Assembly (NCBI GenBank): GCA_026770585.1
Contig: MU646381.1
Coordinates: 193,575-207,476, forward strand
Source of the DNA: Baffinella frigidus
Lineage: Eukaryota; Cryptophyceae; Cryptomonadales; Baffinellaceae
DNA length: 13,902 nucleotides
Direction: 5' to 3'
Position 1 is the stretch's first letter. Each line of letters starts with the position of its first letter. The notes below the pieces were generated by a model. It saw nothing but the letters and a program-made list of their open reading frames with translations, had not been told where the DNA came from and did not search any database. Both the position numbers and the translations under genes were made by a program. Below, one piece after another: positions 6,455-13,477 of this stretch.

Positions 6455-6752
6455 CTGAAGGACCGAAGGGATCTGTTTCCTTTGGGGTGTCCGTGGTTGA
6501 CGCTCTTATGCCTCAACCATGGGATACCATGAGCCTCATAAAGGCTGACTTGGGTTCAGTGTGTGTGCGAGTGTGGTCCGAGAACCACCCTCTATCCCCT
6601 CTTCACGTCTTTTAGGTCCTTTGAGCCTCTGCAATGGAGAGCTAAACGCGATCCGAAAGCAAAAATGCTTTCTCTGCAGTCCTTTCTACGGAAGGGCGTG
6701 TCGTTGGGCCATGTTGGGAGGAATCAAAACCTAAAGGATGTAAAGGATCCAT
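6455..6752. repeat. Dispersed repeat R, copy 2
   Basis: Homologous to 5245-5540 and including the identical 63-bp block (6645-6707). Relative to copy 1 it carries an extra GTCTTTTAGGTCCTTT segment at about 6607-6622, which is the reverse complement of the CCTAAAGGA tail unit. It also begins with a CCTGAAGGACCGAAGGGA variant of that unit (6456-6473). Copies 1 and 2 flank the family C foldback in direct orientation. Confidence 0.8.
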
Positions 6753-7132
6753 TGCAAATACTAACACGGCCAGCGTATATTCACCTCTTCGGTTTGCACT
6801 CGGGGCTGCTACAAGCCCTACGTCTCGGCCTACCTCTCCACGTGGTGTGCAGCGGTCGTGTTTGTCAACATAATAAACCTGCTTTTCCACCCCCAGGAGG
6901 TCTAAATTTAGGTGTCCCACGGCAGGTCATTAATCAGAATATGCTACGTAGCCACCCGGCGACACGCAACTCCTCGTCTTTTCCACCTCCGGTCCGTATA
7001 CAAAAAAATCGGACCCGAGTACAAATTATTAAGAAAGACTTGTAACTGAAATTCTCACAAATGACCTGGCGTGGACTCCTCAAGCTGGTCTTGTAGAACC
7101 GACAAATGCCGCTTCATCCGTCGGGACGGTGC
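6753..7132. other. No gene seen
   Basis: A plus-strand frame of 160 codons (6563-7045) starts in repeat R and runs through here without recognisable domains. The minus-strand frame (6642-6920) also starts here and ends in the repeat. A short hairpin-prone CCGTCGGGACGG lies at 7119-7130. Confidence 0.5.
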
Positions 7133-7255
7133 TACAGGGGTACCTCGCTCATAAGAAACCGCCCCCCCCCTAGGACCCTACAGTAGGGCTATACCTAGGG
7201 CCCTATGGTGGTCCTAGGGGGGGGGGCAGTTTCTTATGAGCGAGGTACCCCTGTA
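7133..7255 (+). mobile_element. Foldback MITE family A, copy 4 (123 bp)
   Basis: The most regular copy. TACAGGGGTACCTCGCTCAT pairs with ATGAGCGAGGTACCCCTGTA, and arms of about 45 bp extend through the C/G runs into CCTAGGACC. The core is forward. TA is present on both outer sides. It lacks coding capacity. Confidence 0.9.
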
Positions 7256-7372
7256 CAGGGTCAGGAGTTGGTCGGGGCCAGCTGCTTGCGAAGGTGGCCA
7301 AGACTCATACGGGAACATGTTCAATCTAAAAGAAAATGGCCTATCAAACCGGATTCTGGCCCTCATTAAACT

Positions 7373-7498
7373 TACAGGGGTACCTCGCTCAGAAGAAACA
7401 ACCCCCCCCCCTAGGACCATCATAGGGCCCTAGCTAGGCATAGGCCTACCGTAGGGTCCTAGGGGGAGGCGGTTTGTTATGAGCGAGGTACCCCTATA
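7373..7498 (-). mobile_element. Foldback MITE family A, copy 5 (126 bp)
   Basis: The left arm has CTCAGAAGAAACAACCC in place of the usual CTCATAAGAAACCGCCC. The core is in reverse orientation (GGACCATCATAGGGCCCTAG). The right arm has GTTTGTTATGAGCGAGG and ends CCCCTATA, one base off the usual CCCCTGTA. It lies only 117 bp after copy 4. Confidence 0.85.
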
Positions 7499-8052
7499 CG
7501 TAGGGCCCTAATTAACCTTCGTCCAACTCCTATAAACAAACAGGGATTCATTTTCTTTTGAATTAAACATGTCCCCAGGGTGAGACAGATATCGGAGACA
7601 CGCTGCTTCGAGTAGCTGCAGGGCAGGGTCACGAGTCATGTGTAATGAGGAGGGTAATGCGGCGAATCCTAAACCCTAATAGAGCTCATAACAACGCGCC
7701 CGGAGCGCTGCTCCAGGCACCTTTTCAATGAAAATTACTACACACTGTTTCACCCGCCCGTGTGGAATGTCCTGGTTGATTCCGGCCTTGAGTCCATCTA
7801 GTGGGGAAAAAGGTACCACGAAATCGAGTTGACTCACCTGGTTCAAAGTTCGGGAACACCTCACCCTGTGAGGCCTCTGAAGAAGTTGCGCACAGAGAGG
7901 CCTCTATTGATTCATGCAGAGTACTAACCTACGTTAGGCTTACGCACACGGGCCTAGGACCACCCGAACGGTGGGTTGATGATCCACAGGGGGCACTGAG
8001 AGAGGCCTTTATTGATTCCACCACGGCCGCCATGCATCCCCCAAAAGGAGGC
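7499..8052. other. No gene seen; short direct repeat
   Basis: GAGAGGCCTYTATTGATTC occurs near 7895-7913 and 8000-8018 (offset 105), with a partial third relative (GAGAGAGGCCTTTA) near 9113. A single telomeric seed TAAACCCTAA is at 7670-7679. No supportable coding frame. Confidence 0.5.
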
Positions 8053-8174
8053 TACAGGGGTACCTCGCTCATAAGAAACTGCCCCCCCCCCTAGGACCCC
8101 CATAGGGCCCTACGCATAGGCCTACTGTAGGGTCCTAGGGGAGGGCGGTTTCTTATGAGCGAGGTACCCCTGTA
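8053..8174 (-). mobile_element. Foldback MITE family A, copy 6 (122 bp)
   Basis: TACAGGGGTACCTCGCTCAT and its reverse complement at the right end are both intact, with TA on both outer sides. The core is reverse (GGGCCCTACGCATAGGCCTA). An 11-base C run lies in the left arm. Confidence 0.9.
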
Positions 8175-8317
8175 GGCTGCAGAGAGGGCATGCACACTCT
8201 ACACAAAGTGTTCGAAGAGAGACAGCCCACTCGAGGCTCACCGTGGGCTTGAGAAAAAACAACCCCCCAAAAGTCATCCTTACAAGTGGTTGCGTAAAAC
8301 CTCTTTTAGAGGCTTTC

Positions 8318-8375
8318 TACGGGAATTGGTCACGTTTCCGCCCGGATATTGGGCGGCAACGTGACCAGCCCCGTA
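8318..8375. repeat. Hairpin with TGGTCACGT arms
   Basis: TGGTCACGTTTCCGCCC (8327-8343) and GGGCGGCAACGTGACCA (8351-8367) pair with one mismatch around a 7-base loop. Pairing continues outward as TACGGG (8318-8323) with CCCGTA (8370-8375). The arms share the TTGGTCACGT start with the palindrome at 10093-10134. No T-run follows, and a terminator role is not proposed. Confidence 0.8.
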
Positions 8376-8468
8376 CAAACCTGGACGCGAGTGTAAAACC
8401 CGGCTTTTAAACAACGGCCACGGTCGGCCTTGAGTGGGAGGCAACCTTGCGCAGCTCCCTCGTTCCTC

Positions 8469-8491
8469 CTTATGAGTGAGGTCACCCTGTA
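8469..8491. mobile_element. Fragment of foldback family A right end
   Basis: CTTATGAGTGAGGTCACCCTGTA matches, with a few changes, the conserved right terminus (CTTATGAGCGAGGTACCCC then TGTA). No left arm lies upstream, so it is a truncated relic. Confidence 0.65.
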
Positions 8492-8554
8492 AACTAAAAC
8501 CGCGGTATTACCAGCCTCTGTCCTTGTTCGCAGTCCCTGAGACCCCGCTTAGGA

Positions 8555-8595
8555 TGTCCGACCGAGGCTCGTCACCTGTCCGACCGAGGCTCACA
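8555..8595 (+). repeat. 22-bp tandem pair, inverted partner of 3186-3219
   Basis: TGTCCGACCGAGGCTC occurs at 8555-8570 and 8577-8592 (period 22). The 34-bp part 8562-8595 matches the reverse complement of 3186-3219 with one mismatch. Confidence 0.8.
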
Positions 8596-8710
8596 GCCCT
8601 CGTCGTGTCCTCTGTCTTGTCCACTGTCGTGTCCTCAGATAAGGGACGTGGCGCCTGACTCTTGTTGCAGCGAGCGGATGTTCGCGTCCTTTTGAGCCAC
8701 CTTTTGGGGG

Positions 8711-9023
8711 TTTGCGGTTTAGGGTTTAGGGTTTAGGGTTCAGGGTTTAGGGTTTAGGGTTCAGGGTTTAGGGTTTGGGGTTTTGGGTTTAGGGTCTAGG
8801 GTTTTGGGTTTTGGGTTTTGGGTTTAGGGCTCAGGGTTTAGGGTTTAGAGTTTGTGGTTTGTGGTTTGGGGTTTGGGGTTTAGGATTTAGGGTTCAGGGT
8901 TCAGGGTTTAGGGTTTGTGGTTTAGGGTTTAGGGTTTAGGGTTTAGGGTTTAGGGTTTAGGGTTTAGGGTTTAGGGTTTAGGGGTTAGGGTTTAGGGTTT
9001 AGTGTTTAGGTTTCAGGGTTTAG
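8711..9023 (+). repeat. Interstitial telomeric array (TTTAGGG)n
   Basis: More than 40 heptamers in G-strand orientation. A clean run at 8925-8980 is embedded in variants TTCAGGG, TTTTGGG, TTTGTGG and TTTGGGG. The array has the opposite orientation to 2028-2221, so the 6.5 kb between them is bracketed by inverted telomeric DNA. Confidence 0.9.
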
Positions 9024-9049
9024 CGCATCTCAGCGCACGGACTTTTCTA

Positions 9050-9433
9050 AAGCTGATACGCTGAAACCGTGGTACAAATCCTCTTTGCCCCCGCCCTCCT
9101 GGATGGGTACAGAGAGAGAGGCCTTTACGACACGGGTTACTCGAAGATAAGGTCCCACGGCGCTCGCAGAGAGGTCCGAGGCCCATGGGCAGCCGCTTAC
9201 TCGTTACCCCTGCACTCCTGCATTGGTACCTCGAAGCTGATACGCTGAAAGCGTGGTACAAATCCGCTGGGGCTGAGGTGAGGGACCGCAGCACGGCCAC
9301 TCGAGAATGCTGGAGGAACCTATTAACATGCGGGGTTGTAATTATCTGTACCAGGATAAACCAATTATCTGTACCAGGATAAACCGTGGTACAAATCCGG
9401 TGGGGCTGAGGTGAGGGACCGCAGCACGGCCAC
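9050..9433. repeat. Local direct-repeat cluster
   Basis: A 49-bp block (9252-9300) recurs at 9385-9433 with one mismatch (offset 133). A 32-bp block (9050-9081) recurs at 9234-9265, also with one mismatch. GTGGTACAAATCC is common to all three sites. The minus-strand frame of 144 codons across this cluster (9013-9447) encodes only the translated repeats and is not called as a gene. Confidence 0.85.
9340..9385. repeat. 23-bp perfect tandem duplication
   Basis: Two identical 23-bp units (9340-9362 and 9363-9385), containing ATCTGTACCAGGATAAACC, lie inside the larger direct-repeat cluster and end exactly where its second 49-bp block begins. Confidence 0.9.
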
Positions 9434-9748
9434 CCTCTATGCCACACAGCGGACTTAGAAGCGATTTCGAATAACCCCTAAGCGATAAGACATACGACCC
9501 TACGGTACGCAAAGCGTAAGGGCATGGGGGGTTCTTACGGACAAGGTAATGGAAAGTCGGTGGATTATCCACCGAAAATCCCTTGGTAGCCCGCTGTGTG
9601 GCACGCTCCCTAACCTCCCTAACATAATCGATCGCTCTCAGATCTGCCTGGGCGTTGGAGTCGTTTGGTACGTACTTTTACATTGTAAAGCGCCTACTTT
9701 TACATGGTAAACAGTACCACGATTCTCACTAAAAACTCTTTTTCTTGG
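9434..9748. other. No gene seen; tandem 22-bp pair
   Basis: TACTTTTACATTGTAAAG (9673-9690) and TACTTTTACATGGTAAAC (9695-9712) are spaced by 22 bp. A segment at about 9474-9550 (CGATAAGACATACGACCCTA ... GGGGGGTTCTTACGG) distantly resembles family A, but is too decayed to call. Confidence 0.5.
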
Positions 9749-9868
9749 TACAGGGGTACCTCGCTCATAAGAAAGCGCCTCCGCCCAGGACCCTACAGTA
9801 GGCCTATCCCCAGGGCCCTGTGGTGGTCGTGTGTGTGGGGGGGTTCTTATGAGCGAGGTACCCCTGTA
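9749..9868 (+). mobile_element. Foldback MITE family A, copy 7 (120 bp)
   Basis: Both 18-20 bp ends are intact with outer TA on each side. The inner arms are diverged: the C run is broken (GCGCCTCCGCCCAGGACC), and the right inner arm reads GTGTGTGTGGGGGGG. The core is forward. This is the most internally decayed copy with intact ends. Confidence 0.85.
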
Positions 9869-10092
9869 GATTCGAGCAGGAGTCGGGCCGAACCTCTAGT
9901 TCTGCCTGAGTTTCATCCTGGCTCGTCCTAAAGGCTTTCTATTCGCCGTTTCGTACTGGATTTCTGCTCTTAAATACTTCCAAGGACGAGTGAGAATAAA
10001 AGTCGGGCAGAGGTATGACCTCCCACTCGAGGCTGGAAGAGGTGGTATTTCAAATGTGGGGTTGTTAAATTTAGTACCAGTCACGGGCAGGC

Positions 10093-10134
10093 TTGGTCAC
10101 GTAGCTGGGGGAATTCCCCCAGCTACGTGACCAA
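10093..10134. repeat. 42-bp perfect palindrome
   Basis: TTGGTCACGTAGCTGGGGGA and its exact reverse complement join at GAATTC, so all 42 bases pair with no spacer. Flanks 9869-10092 and 10135-10378 hold no supportable gene. The first ten bases match the start of the hairpin at 8326. Confidence 0.95.
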
Positions 10135-10523
10135 ACGCCCCTATTTGTATGACAATTACTACACAATTCTTTTCCCCCCTTCACTTGTAAAAGCAGCTCT
10201 GTTTTAAAATGGTCCCATTTCTAGCCTGGAGTGGTCCGCCGCGAGGTCCTCCCGAAATGATTTGCAATTTGTACCGGAGATAGTTTAGATGGAGCGATTC
10301 CCGAAGGCACCGGTGGCTGCTACGTGGGGAGCGCCCCCCACTTATCAGCCACTTAGTACCGGAGGTCCTGTTTCAGTGTATTCTATGGCGGTAGGAGGTG
10401 GAGTTACAATCCATCCGGAAAATGCTCGTATGAGCGGCCGACACGGGGTACAGTAAGTGGCACAATGCGCAGCATGTGCGGCGCGGACGCTGGTTGTTTG
10501 GCAATAAATGATCAATCTCTATT
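10135..10523. other. No gene seen
   Basis: A hairpin-like GTGGGGAGCGCCCCCCAC lies at 10323-10340. TATTCTATGGCGGT occurs at 10379-10392 and again at 10520-10533, the second overlapping the end of the exon-like fragment. No coding frame is supported. Confidence 0.5.
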
Positions 10524-10607
10524 CTATGGCGGTGGCCGGACCTCGCGCCGGAGGGCATCGATCATCTCGCGCTCTTCCTTGCGCTTCAGCGTCAGCCTTT
10601 CCGACAC
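10524..10607 (-). pseudogene. Possible terminal exon or gene fragment
   Basis: Read on the minus strand, a pyrimidine-rich stretch ending in CTCGCGCAG is followed by 27 in-phase codons, beginning VSERLTLKRKEEREMIDALR and ending in VRPPP and TAG. The peptide is charged and helix-prone like a coiled coil, and its GC-rich sequence contrasts with the AT-rich stretch upstream, which would be intron. No matching upstream exon is evident and the open frame upstream runs into a TA microsatellite. It could be a real last exon, a relic, or chance. The protein is not recognised. Confidence 0.25.
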
Positions 10608-10660
10608 CTGCGCGAGAAAACACAACTCATATTTATGTATGAAAATATAACTAAGAATAA

Positions 10661-10681
10661 TATATATATATATATATATAA
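10661..10681. repeat. TA microsatellite
   Basis: Ten uninterrupted TA units. Confidence 0.95.
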
Positions 10682-10861
10682 AATAGTTTCTTAATTTATT
10701 TCTTCCCCGGGCCTGACACGGGCCACGAACCACATGAGTTGTCTGCCGGTCATGGAGTGGCCACGCCAGGGTCACACTTGGGAATTTGCCTAATGTTATC
10801 GAGATTCGTACCAGATTTGAACCATAAAAACGCCAGACGTCAACAGCACGCCGTCGCAACA

Positions 10862-10892
10862 ATGCGTTTTTTTACAACGCAAAAAAAAGCAT
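10862..10892. repeat. A/T-rich hairpin
   Basis: ATGCGTTTTTTT pairs with AAAAAAAAGCAT with one mismatch around the loop ACAACGC. From 10893 to 11194 nothing further is recognised; short frames there have no domains. Confidence 0.7.
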
Positions 10893-11259
10893 AGCGAAAC
10901 GTTGCGTTGTGAAATCATCTTTTGTGATCTAGCGTGGCAAACCACCAGCCCTCACAAGGCGCTCAAATCCTAAATCGGTTTGGCGCAATAAAAGTCAGAA
11001 TGCGACTTTACTACAGCTTTATTGTACCAGAAAATATAAGGACTTAAGTGATGTGAGCTTTCTGTGAGGGTGGAAGGTTTCGGGGATCGAAATCTTCGAG
11101 GCACCAGCAAGCACGGGGCTCGAAAACACATAAATTTTACGTCAAAAGTGGACGGTCCACCTCCCAAGTCATCAGGGGGGTCTCGGATGCACCTCGGTAA
11201 TGCGTTCGGAGCGCTGCCTGTGGTCCTCTTCGAGAAACCTGCCCCCCCCCGGAAGCGCT

Positions 11260-11470
11260 CTGGGTCAGCGTTTAGAGTTTGGGGATGAGGGATTGGGGTT
11301 GAGTGATTCAGGATGGGGGTTTAGCGTCGAGCTTCAGGGTCTGGGGGTGGTGGTGCAGGGATTAGGGTCTAGGGATTAGCACACGGAATAAGGGTTTAGG
11401 GTCCAGGGATTAGCACACGGTATCAGGATACAGTAGGGTTGAGGGTGTAGGGTTGAGGGTCGAGGTGTGG
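11260..11470 (+). repeat. Degenerate telomere-like heptamers, G-strand
   Basis: Many GGGTTTAGGG, GGGATTAGGG and GGGTTGAGGG variants. AGGGATTAGCACACGG occurs at 11371-11386 and 11405-11420. The region has an inverted counterpart at 11727-11865. Confidence 0.75.
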
Positions 11471-11568
11471 GGATCGGTGATGCGTTCGGAGCACTGCCCG
11501 TGGTCCTCTTCGAGAAGCCTGCCCCCCCACCCGGAAAATCGGGCCAGCCTCGACCCTCCAAGGGTTGG

Positions 11569-11659
11569 TGTTAAGTGTTAAGTGTTGAGTGTTAGGTGTT
11601 TAGTGTGAAGTGTGTAGTGTGTAGTGTGTAGTGTGTAGTGTTTCGGGTTTAGTGTTACG
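11569..11659 (+). repeat. TGTNNAG heptamer array
   Basis: Thirteen consecutive heptamers in unbroken register: TGTTAAG twice, TGTTGAG, TGTTAGG, TGTTTAG, TGTGAAG, TGTGTAG four times, TGTTTCG, GGTTTAG and TGTTACG. The 7-bp period and the GGTTTAG unit tie it to the telomeric repeat. Confidence 0.9.
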
Positions 11660-11726
11660 AACGCTAACCCCTCCCCCGCCCATTCTCCTCGAGAAACCTA
11701 CCTCCCACCGGAAACACGCGGGTGAG

Positions 11727-11865
11727 CCTCGACCCTCAACCCTGCACCACCAACCCCAAACCCTTCCGTGTCCTGATGCCTTGTGCTAATCCCTAAACCC
11801 TTGGATGTCCGTCGTCGTCCCTACACCACCAACCCTGAACCCTGCCGTCCAAACCTTCCCAGTTG
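11727..11865 (-). repeat. Degenerate telomere-like heptamers, C-strand
   Basis: CCTCGACCCTCAACCC (11727-11742) is the exact reverse complement of 11450-11465. The segment 11766-11794 matches the reverse complement of 11405-11433 with about five mismatches. CACCAACCC recurs at 11748 and 11827. The block is the inverted arm of 11260-11470. Confidence 0.75.
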
Positions 11866-11920
11866 GCCATCCTACACAGACTCAGAGCATTCCGCAGAGT
11901 GCTACGATGTGCACCACAAA

Positions 11921-12345
11921 CTAAGCTGTAAGTAGGCCAGCCTAAGTCTGTACCGGAAACTAGGCCAGTCTAAGTCAGCAAATAGGCCGCCAGGCAAATC
12001 TTCAACAGGGCCAGCCTAGCCTAAGCCTGTAACTAGGCCCGCCTGGGCCACCAGTTTGGTGATACCAGGCTCTTTCGCGCTCCAGACCACCAACCCTCAC
12101 GGAAAGACCAAGTCGTCGATTTTTAGACCTCAAATTCACCTTGCAGACACCCCAGATCTGGGGTGTCTGATCTTAAGTTGATACATAATCAACTTTTGGG
12201 AACAGGTCGAGATCAGGATTTGGTCCTGCCGTGAGGGTTGGTGGAAGTTAACGGACGCCCAAGCCTGCAACAACTTGTAACTAAGCCAGCCTAAGCCTGT
12301 ACAGGTAACTACCCGGTACACCAACCTAAGCCTCTAAATAGGCCA
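11921..12345. repeat. GGCCAGCCTAAGCCTGTAACTA minisatellite, interrupted
   Basis: Degenerate units with TAGGCCAGCCTAAG and CTGTAACTAGGCC occur across 11921-12058 and again at 12259-12345. Unit length varies at roughly 20-30 bp. The 158-bp foldback 12087-12244 sits between the two halves, as if inserted into the array. Confidence 0.7.
12087..12244. mobile_element. Foldback element, family D (158 bp), nested palindromes
   Basis: The 16-bp ends CCACCAACCCTCACGG (12087-12102) and CCGTGAGGGTTGGTGG (12229-12244) are exact inverted repeats, and weaker pairing continues inward (AGACCAAGTC against GGACCAAATC). Inside are a 26-bp perfect palindrome CAGACACCCCAGATCTGGGG onward (12144-12169), and AAGTTGAT-ACATA-ATCAACTT (12175-12195). 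No target duplication is obvious and there is no coding capacity. The CACCAACCCT end motif also occurs in nearby degenerate telomeric DNA, so the ends might have come from that. Confidence 0.7.
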
Positions 12346-12401
12346 CGTCGCAAGCCAGGAGTCTCATCGCGGAACATACCAGAATCTGGCCACATGAAAA
12401 G

Positions 12402-12592
12402 GCGTAAGATAGCATCATCGTACACCTACAATAGCATTTACACCCTTATCTTCGGCGTCGGAAGCCTAAGATAGCGGGACAGAATCTGCCTTGTTCCGAA
12501 TTTCAAGTGTTCAGGAGATTCCCCAAGATCCGGTGAGGCGGCACCGGATCTTGTCCCATCATCTTAGGCGTGATTTCGCGCCTAAGATAGCA
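12402..12592. repeat. Cluster of hairpins sharing TATCTTAGGC arms
   Basis: TAAGATAGC right-arm sequence occurs three times in direct orientation (12406-12414, 12467-12475, 12584-12592). Two complete hairpins use it: TATCTTCGGC/GCCTAAGATA (12447-12473, 7-base loop, one mismatch) and ATCTTAGGCG/CGCCTAAGAT (12561-12588, 8-base loop). Between them lies a third, perfect hairpin CAAGATCCGGTG/CACCGGATCTTG (12524-12553, loop AGGCGG). Confidence 0.8.
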
Positions 12593-12653
12593 GACAAAAA
12601 CATTCTGAATTGAATACGTTTCCTCATGGAATGAGGCGGCACCGGATCTTGTC
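12534..12653. repeat. 22-bp direct repeat holding half of a hairpin
   Basis: The 22 bp at 12534-12555 (TGAGGCGGCACCGGATCTTG plus TC) recurs exactly at 12632-12653. The second copy lacks the left stem of the hairpin. Confidence 0.85.
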
Positions 12654-12824
12654 TCTGAGCGCGCCGATCTCTTCCTGCGCTGCCGCCGCCCCTCCCGCAT
12701 CTCCCTCCTGCTCGTCAACAGTAACACCTTAGGCTTCAGGGGTACAGCTTAGGCTTCACCGCCCCTCCCGCATCCCTCTCCTGCTCCGGATTGAGTACTC
12801 AGCATACTGTGTATTATTAGCTGG

Positions 12825-12866
12825 TATATGGTACATGGTATATGGTATATGGTTTATGGTATATGG
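12825..12866. repeat. TATATGG heptamer array, first
   Basis: Six heptamers in register (TATATGG, TACATGG, TATATGG, TATATGG, TTTATGG, TATATGG), placed just after CAGCATACTGTGTATTATTA in a type-B block. Confidence 0.9.
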
Positions 12867-12908
12867 TACCTTGCTCGGATAGCGAGGGGTTAAACTGACG
12901 TTCGGCGC

Positions 12909-13042
12909 CGCCCCTCCCGCATCTCCTTCCTGCTCCGGATAGAGTAGAGTATTCAGCATACTGTGTATTATTCGCCTGGCCCAATCACATGCTTCGGCTG
13001 GCCCTATTCGATCCTTAGGTTGGCCTAGCTACACGTTCTTCT
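12909..13042. repeat. Long array segment duplicated at 13599-13745
   Basis: CATACTGTGTATTAT, ATCACATGCTTCGG, TTGG, CTATT and CTACACGT occur in the same order in both segments, 690 bp apart at their starts. In these two type-B blocks the TATATGG array is absent and this sequence takes its place. Confidence 0.75.
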
Positions 13043-13330
13043 CTGAGAGCGCCGATCTTTTCCTGCGCTGCCGCCGCCCCTCCCTCCTGCTCGTCAACCG
13101 TTACAACTTAGGGTTGAGGGGTTTCGGGTGTAGGGTTCAGGGTTTAGGGGCACTCTCTGCCCCGCCGCCCCTCCCGCATCTCCCTCCTGCTCGTCACCAG
13201 TTACAGCTTAGGGTTTAAGGGTTTCGGGTTTGGAGGGTTCGGGAATTCGGGCTTAGGGCTGCGCGGCCACCGCCCCTCCCGCATCTCCTTCCTGCTCCGC
13301 ATTGAGTACTCAGCATACTGTGTATGGCCA

Positions 13331-13477
13331 TATATGGTATATGGTATATGGTATATGGTATATGGCATATGGTATATGGTATATGGTATATGGTGAACGG
13401 TATGTGGCATATGGCATATGGCATATGGCATACGGTATATGGTACATGGTATATAGTTTAGGGTGCAGGGTGTAGGG
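13331..13477. repeat. TATATGG heptamer array running into TTTAGGG
   Basis: Twenty-one heptamers without a single frame slip: mostly TATATGG and CATATGG, with TGAACGG, TATGTGG, CATACGG and TACATGG. The last four are TATATAG, TTTAGGG, TGCAGGG and TGTAGGG. It follows CAGCATACTGTGTATGGCCA, the same block context as the array at 12825. Frames of the YHIPYTIYHMPY type read through it and are not genes. Confidence 0.92.

Larger units (their letters stand above)
11195..11720. repeat. Repeated GC-rich block, three copies
   Basis: Copies at 11195-11252 and 11475-11534 (offset 280) share TGCGTTCGGAGC, TGGTCCTCTTCGAGAA, CCTGCCCCCCC and CGGAA. A more diverged third copy at about 11652-11720 keeps CTCCTCGAGAAACCT and CCGGAAA. 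A C-run lies in each of the first two. Copies 2 and 3 are followed by GCCTCGACCCTC. Degenerate heptamers fill the gaps between copies. Confidence 0.8.

Noticed and set aside
6563-7045. Plus-strand open frame of 160 codons
   Set aside because: It reads repeat R in a different frame from the 225-codon frame and has no recognisable domain.
7801-8094. Open frames ending in YRGTSLIRNCPPP and similar
   Set aside because: The shared peptide is the translation of the foldback element arm, so it marks the repeat and not a protein family.
8318-8375. Intrinsic terminator
   Set aside because: No T-run follows the hairpin and the genome is eukaryotic; the shared ends with 10093-10134 point to a repeat instead.
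9013-9447. Minus-strand open frame of 144 codons
   Set aside because: It is entirely a translation of the local direct repeats; duplicated peptide pieces mirror the DNA repeats in differing frames.
9474-9550. Eighth copy of the foldback family
   Set aside because: Only scattered short similarity (ATAAGA, GACCCTACGGTA, GGGGGGTTCTTA) and no intact end, so it is too weak to call.
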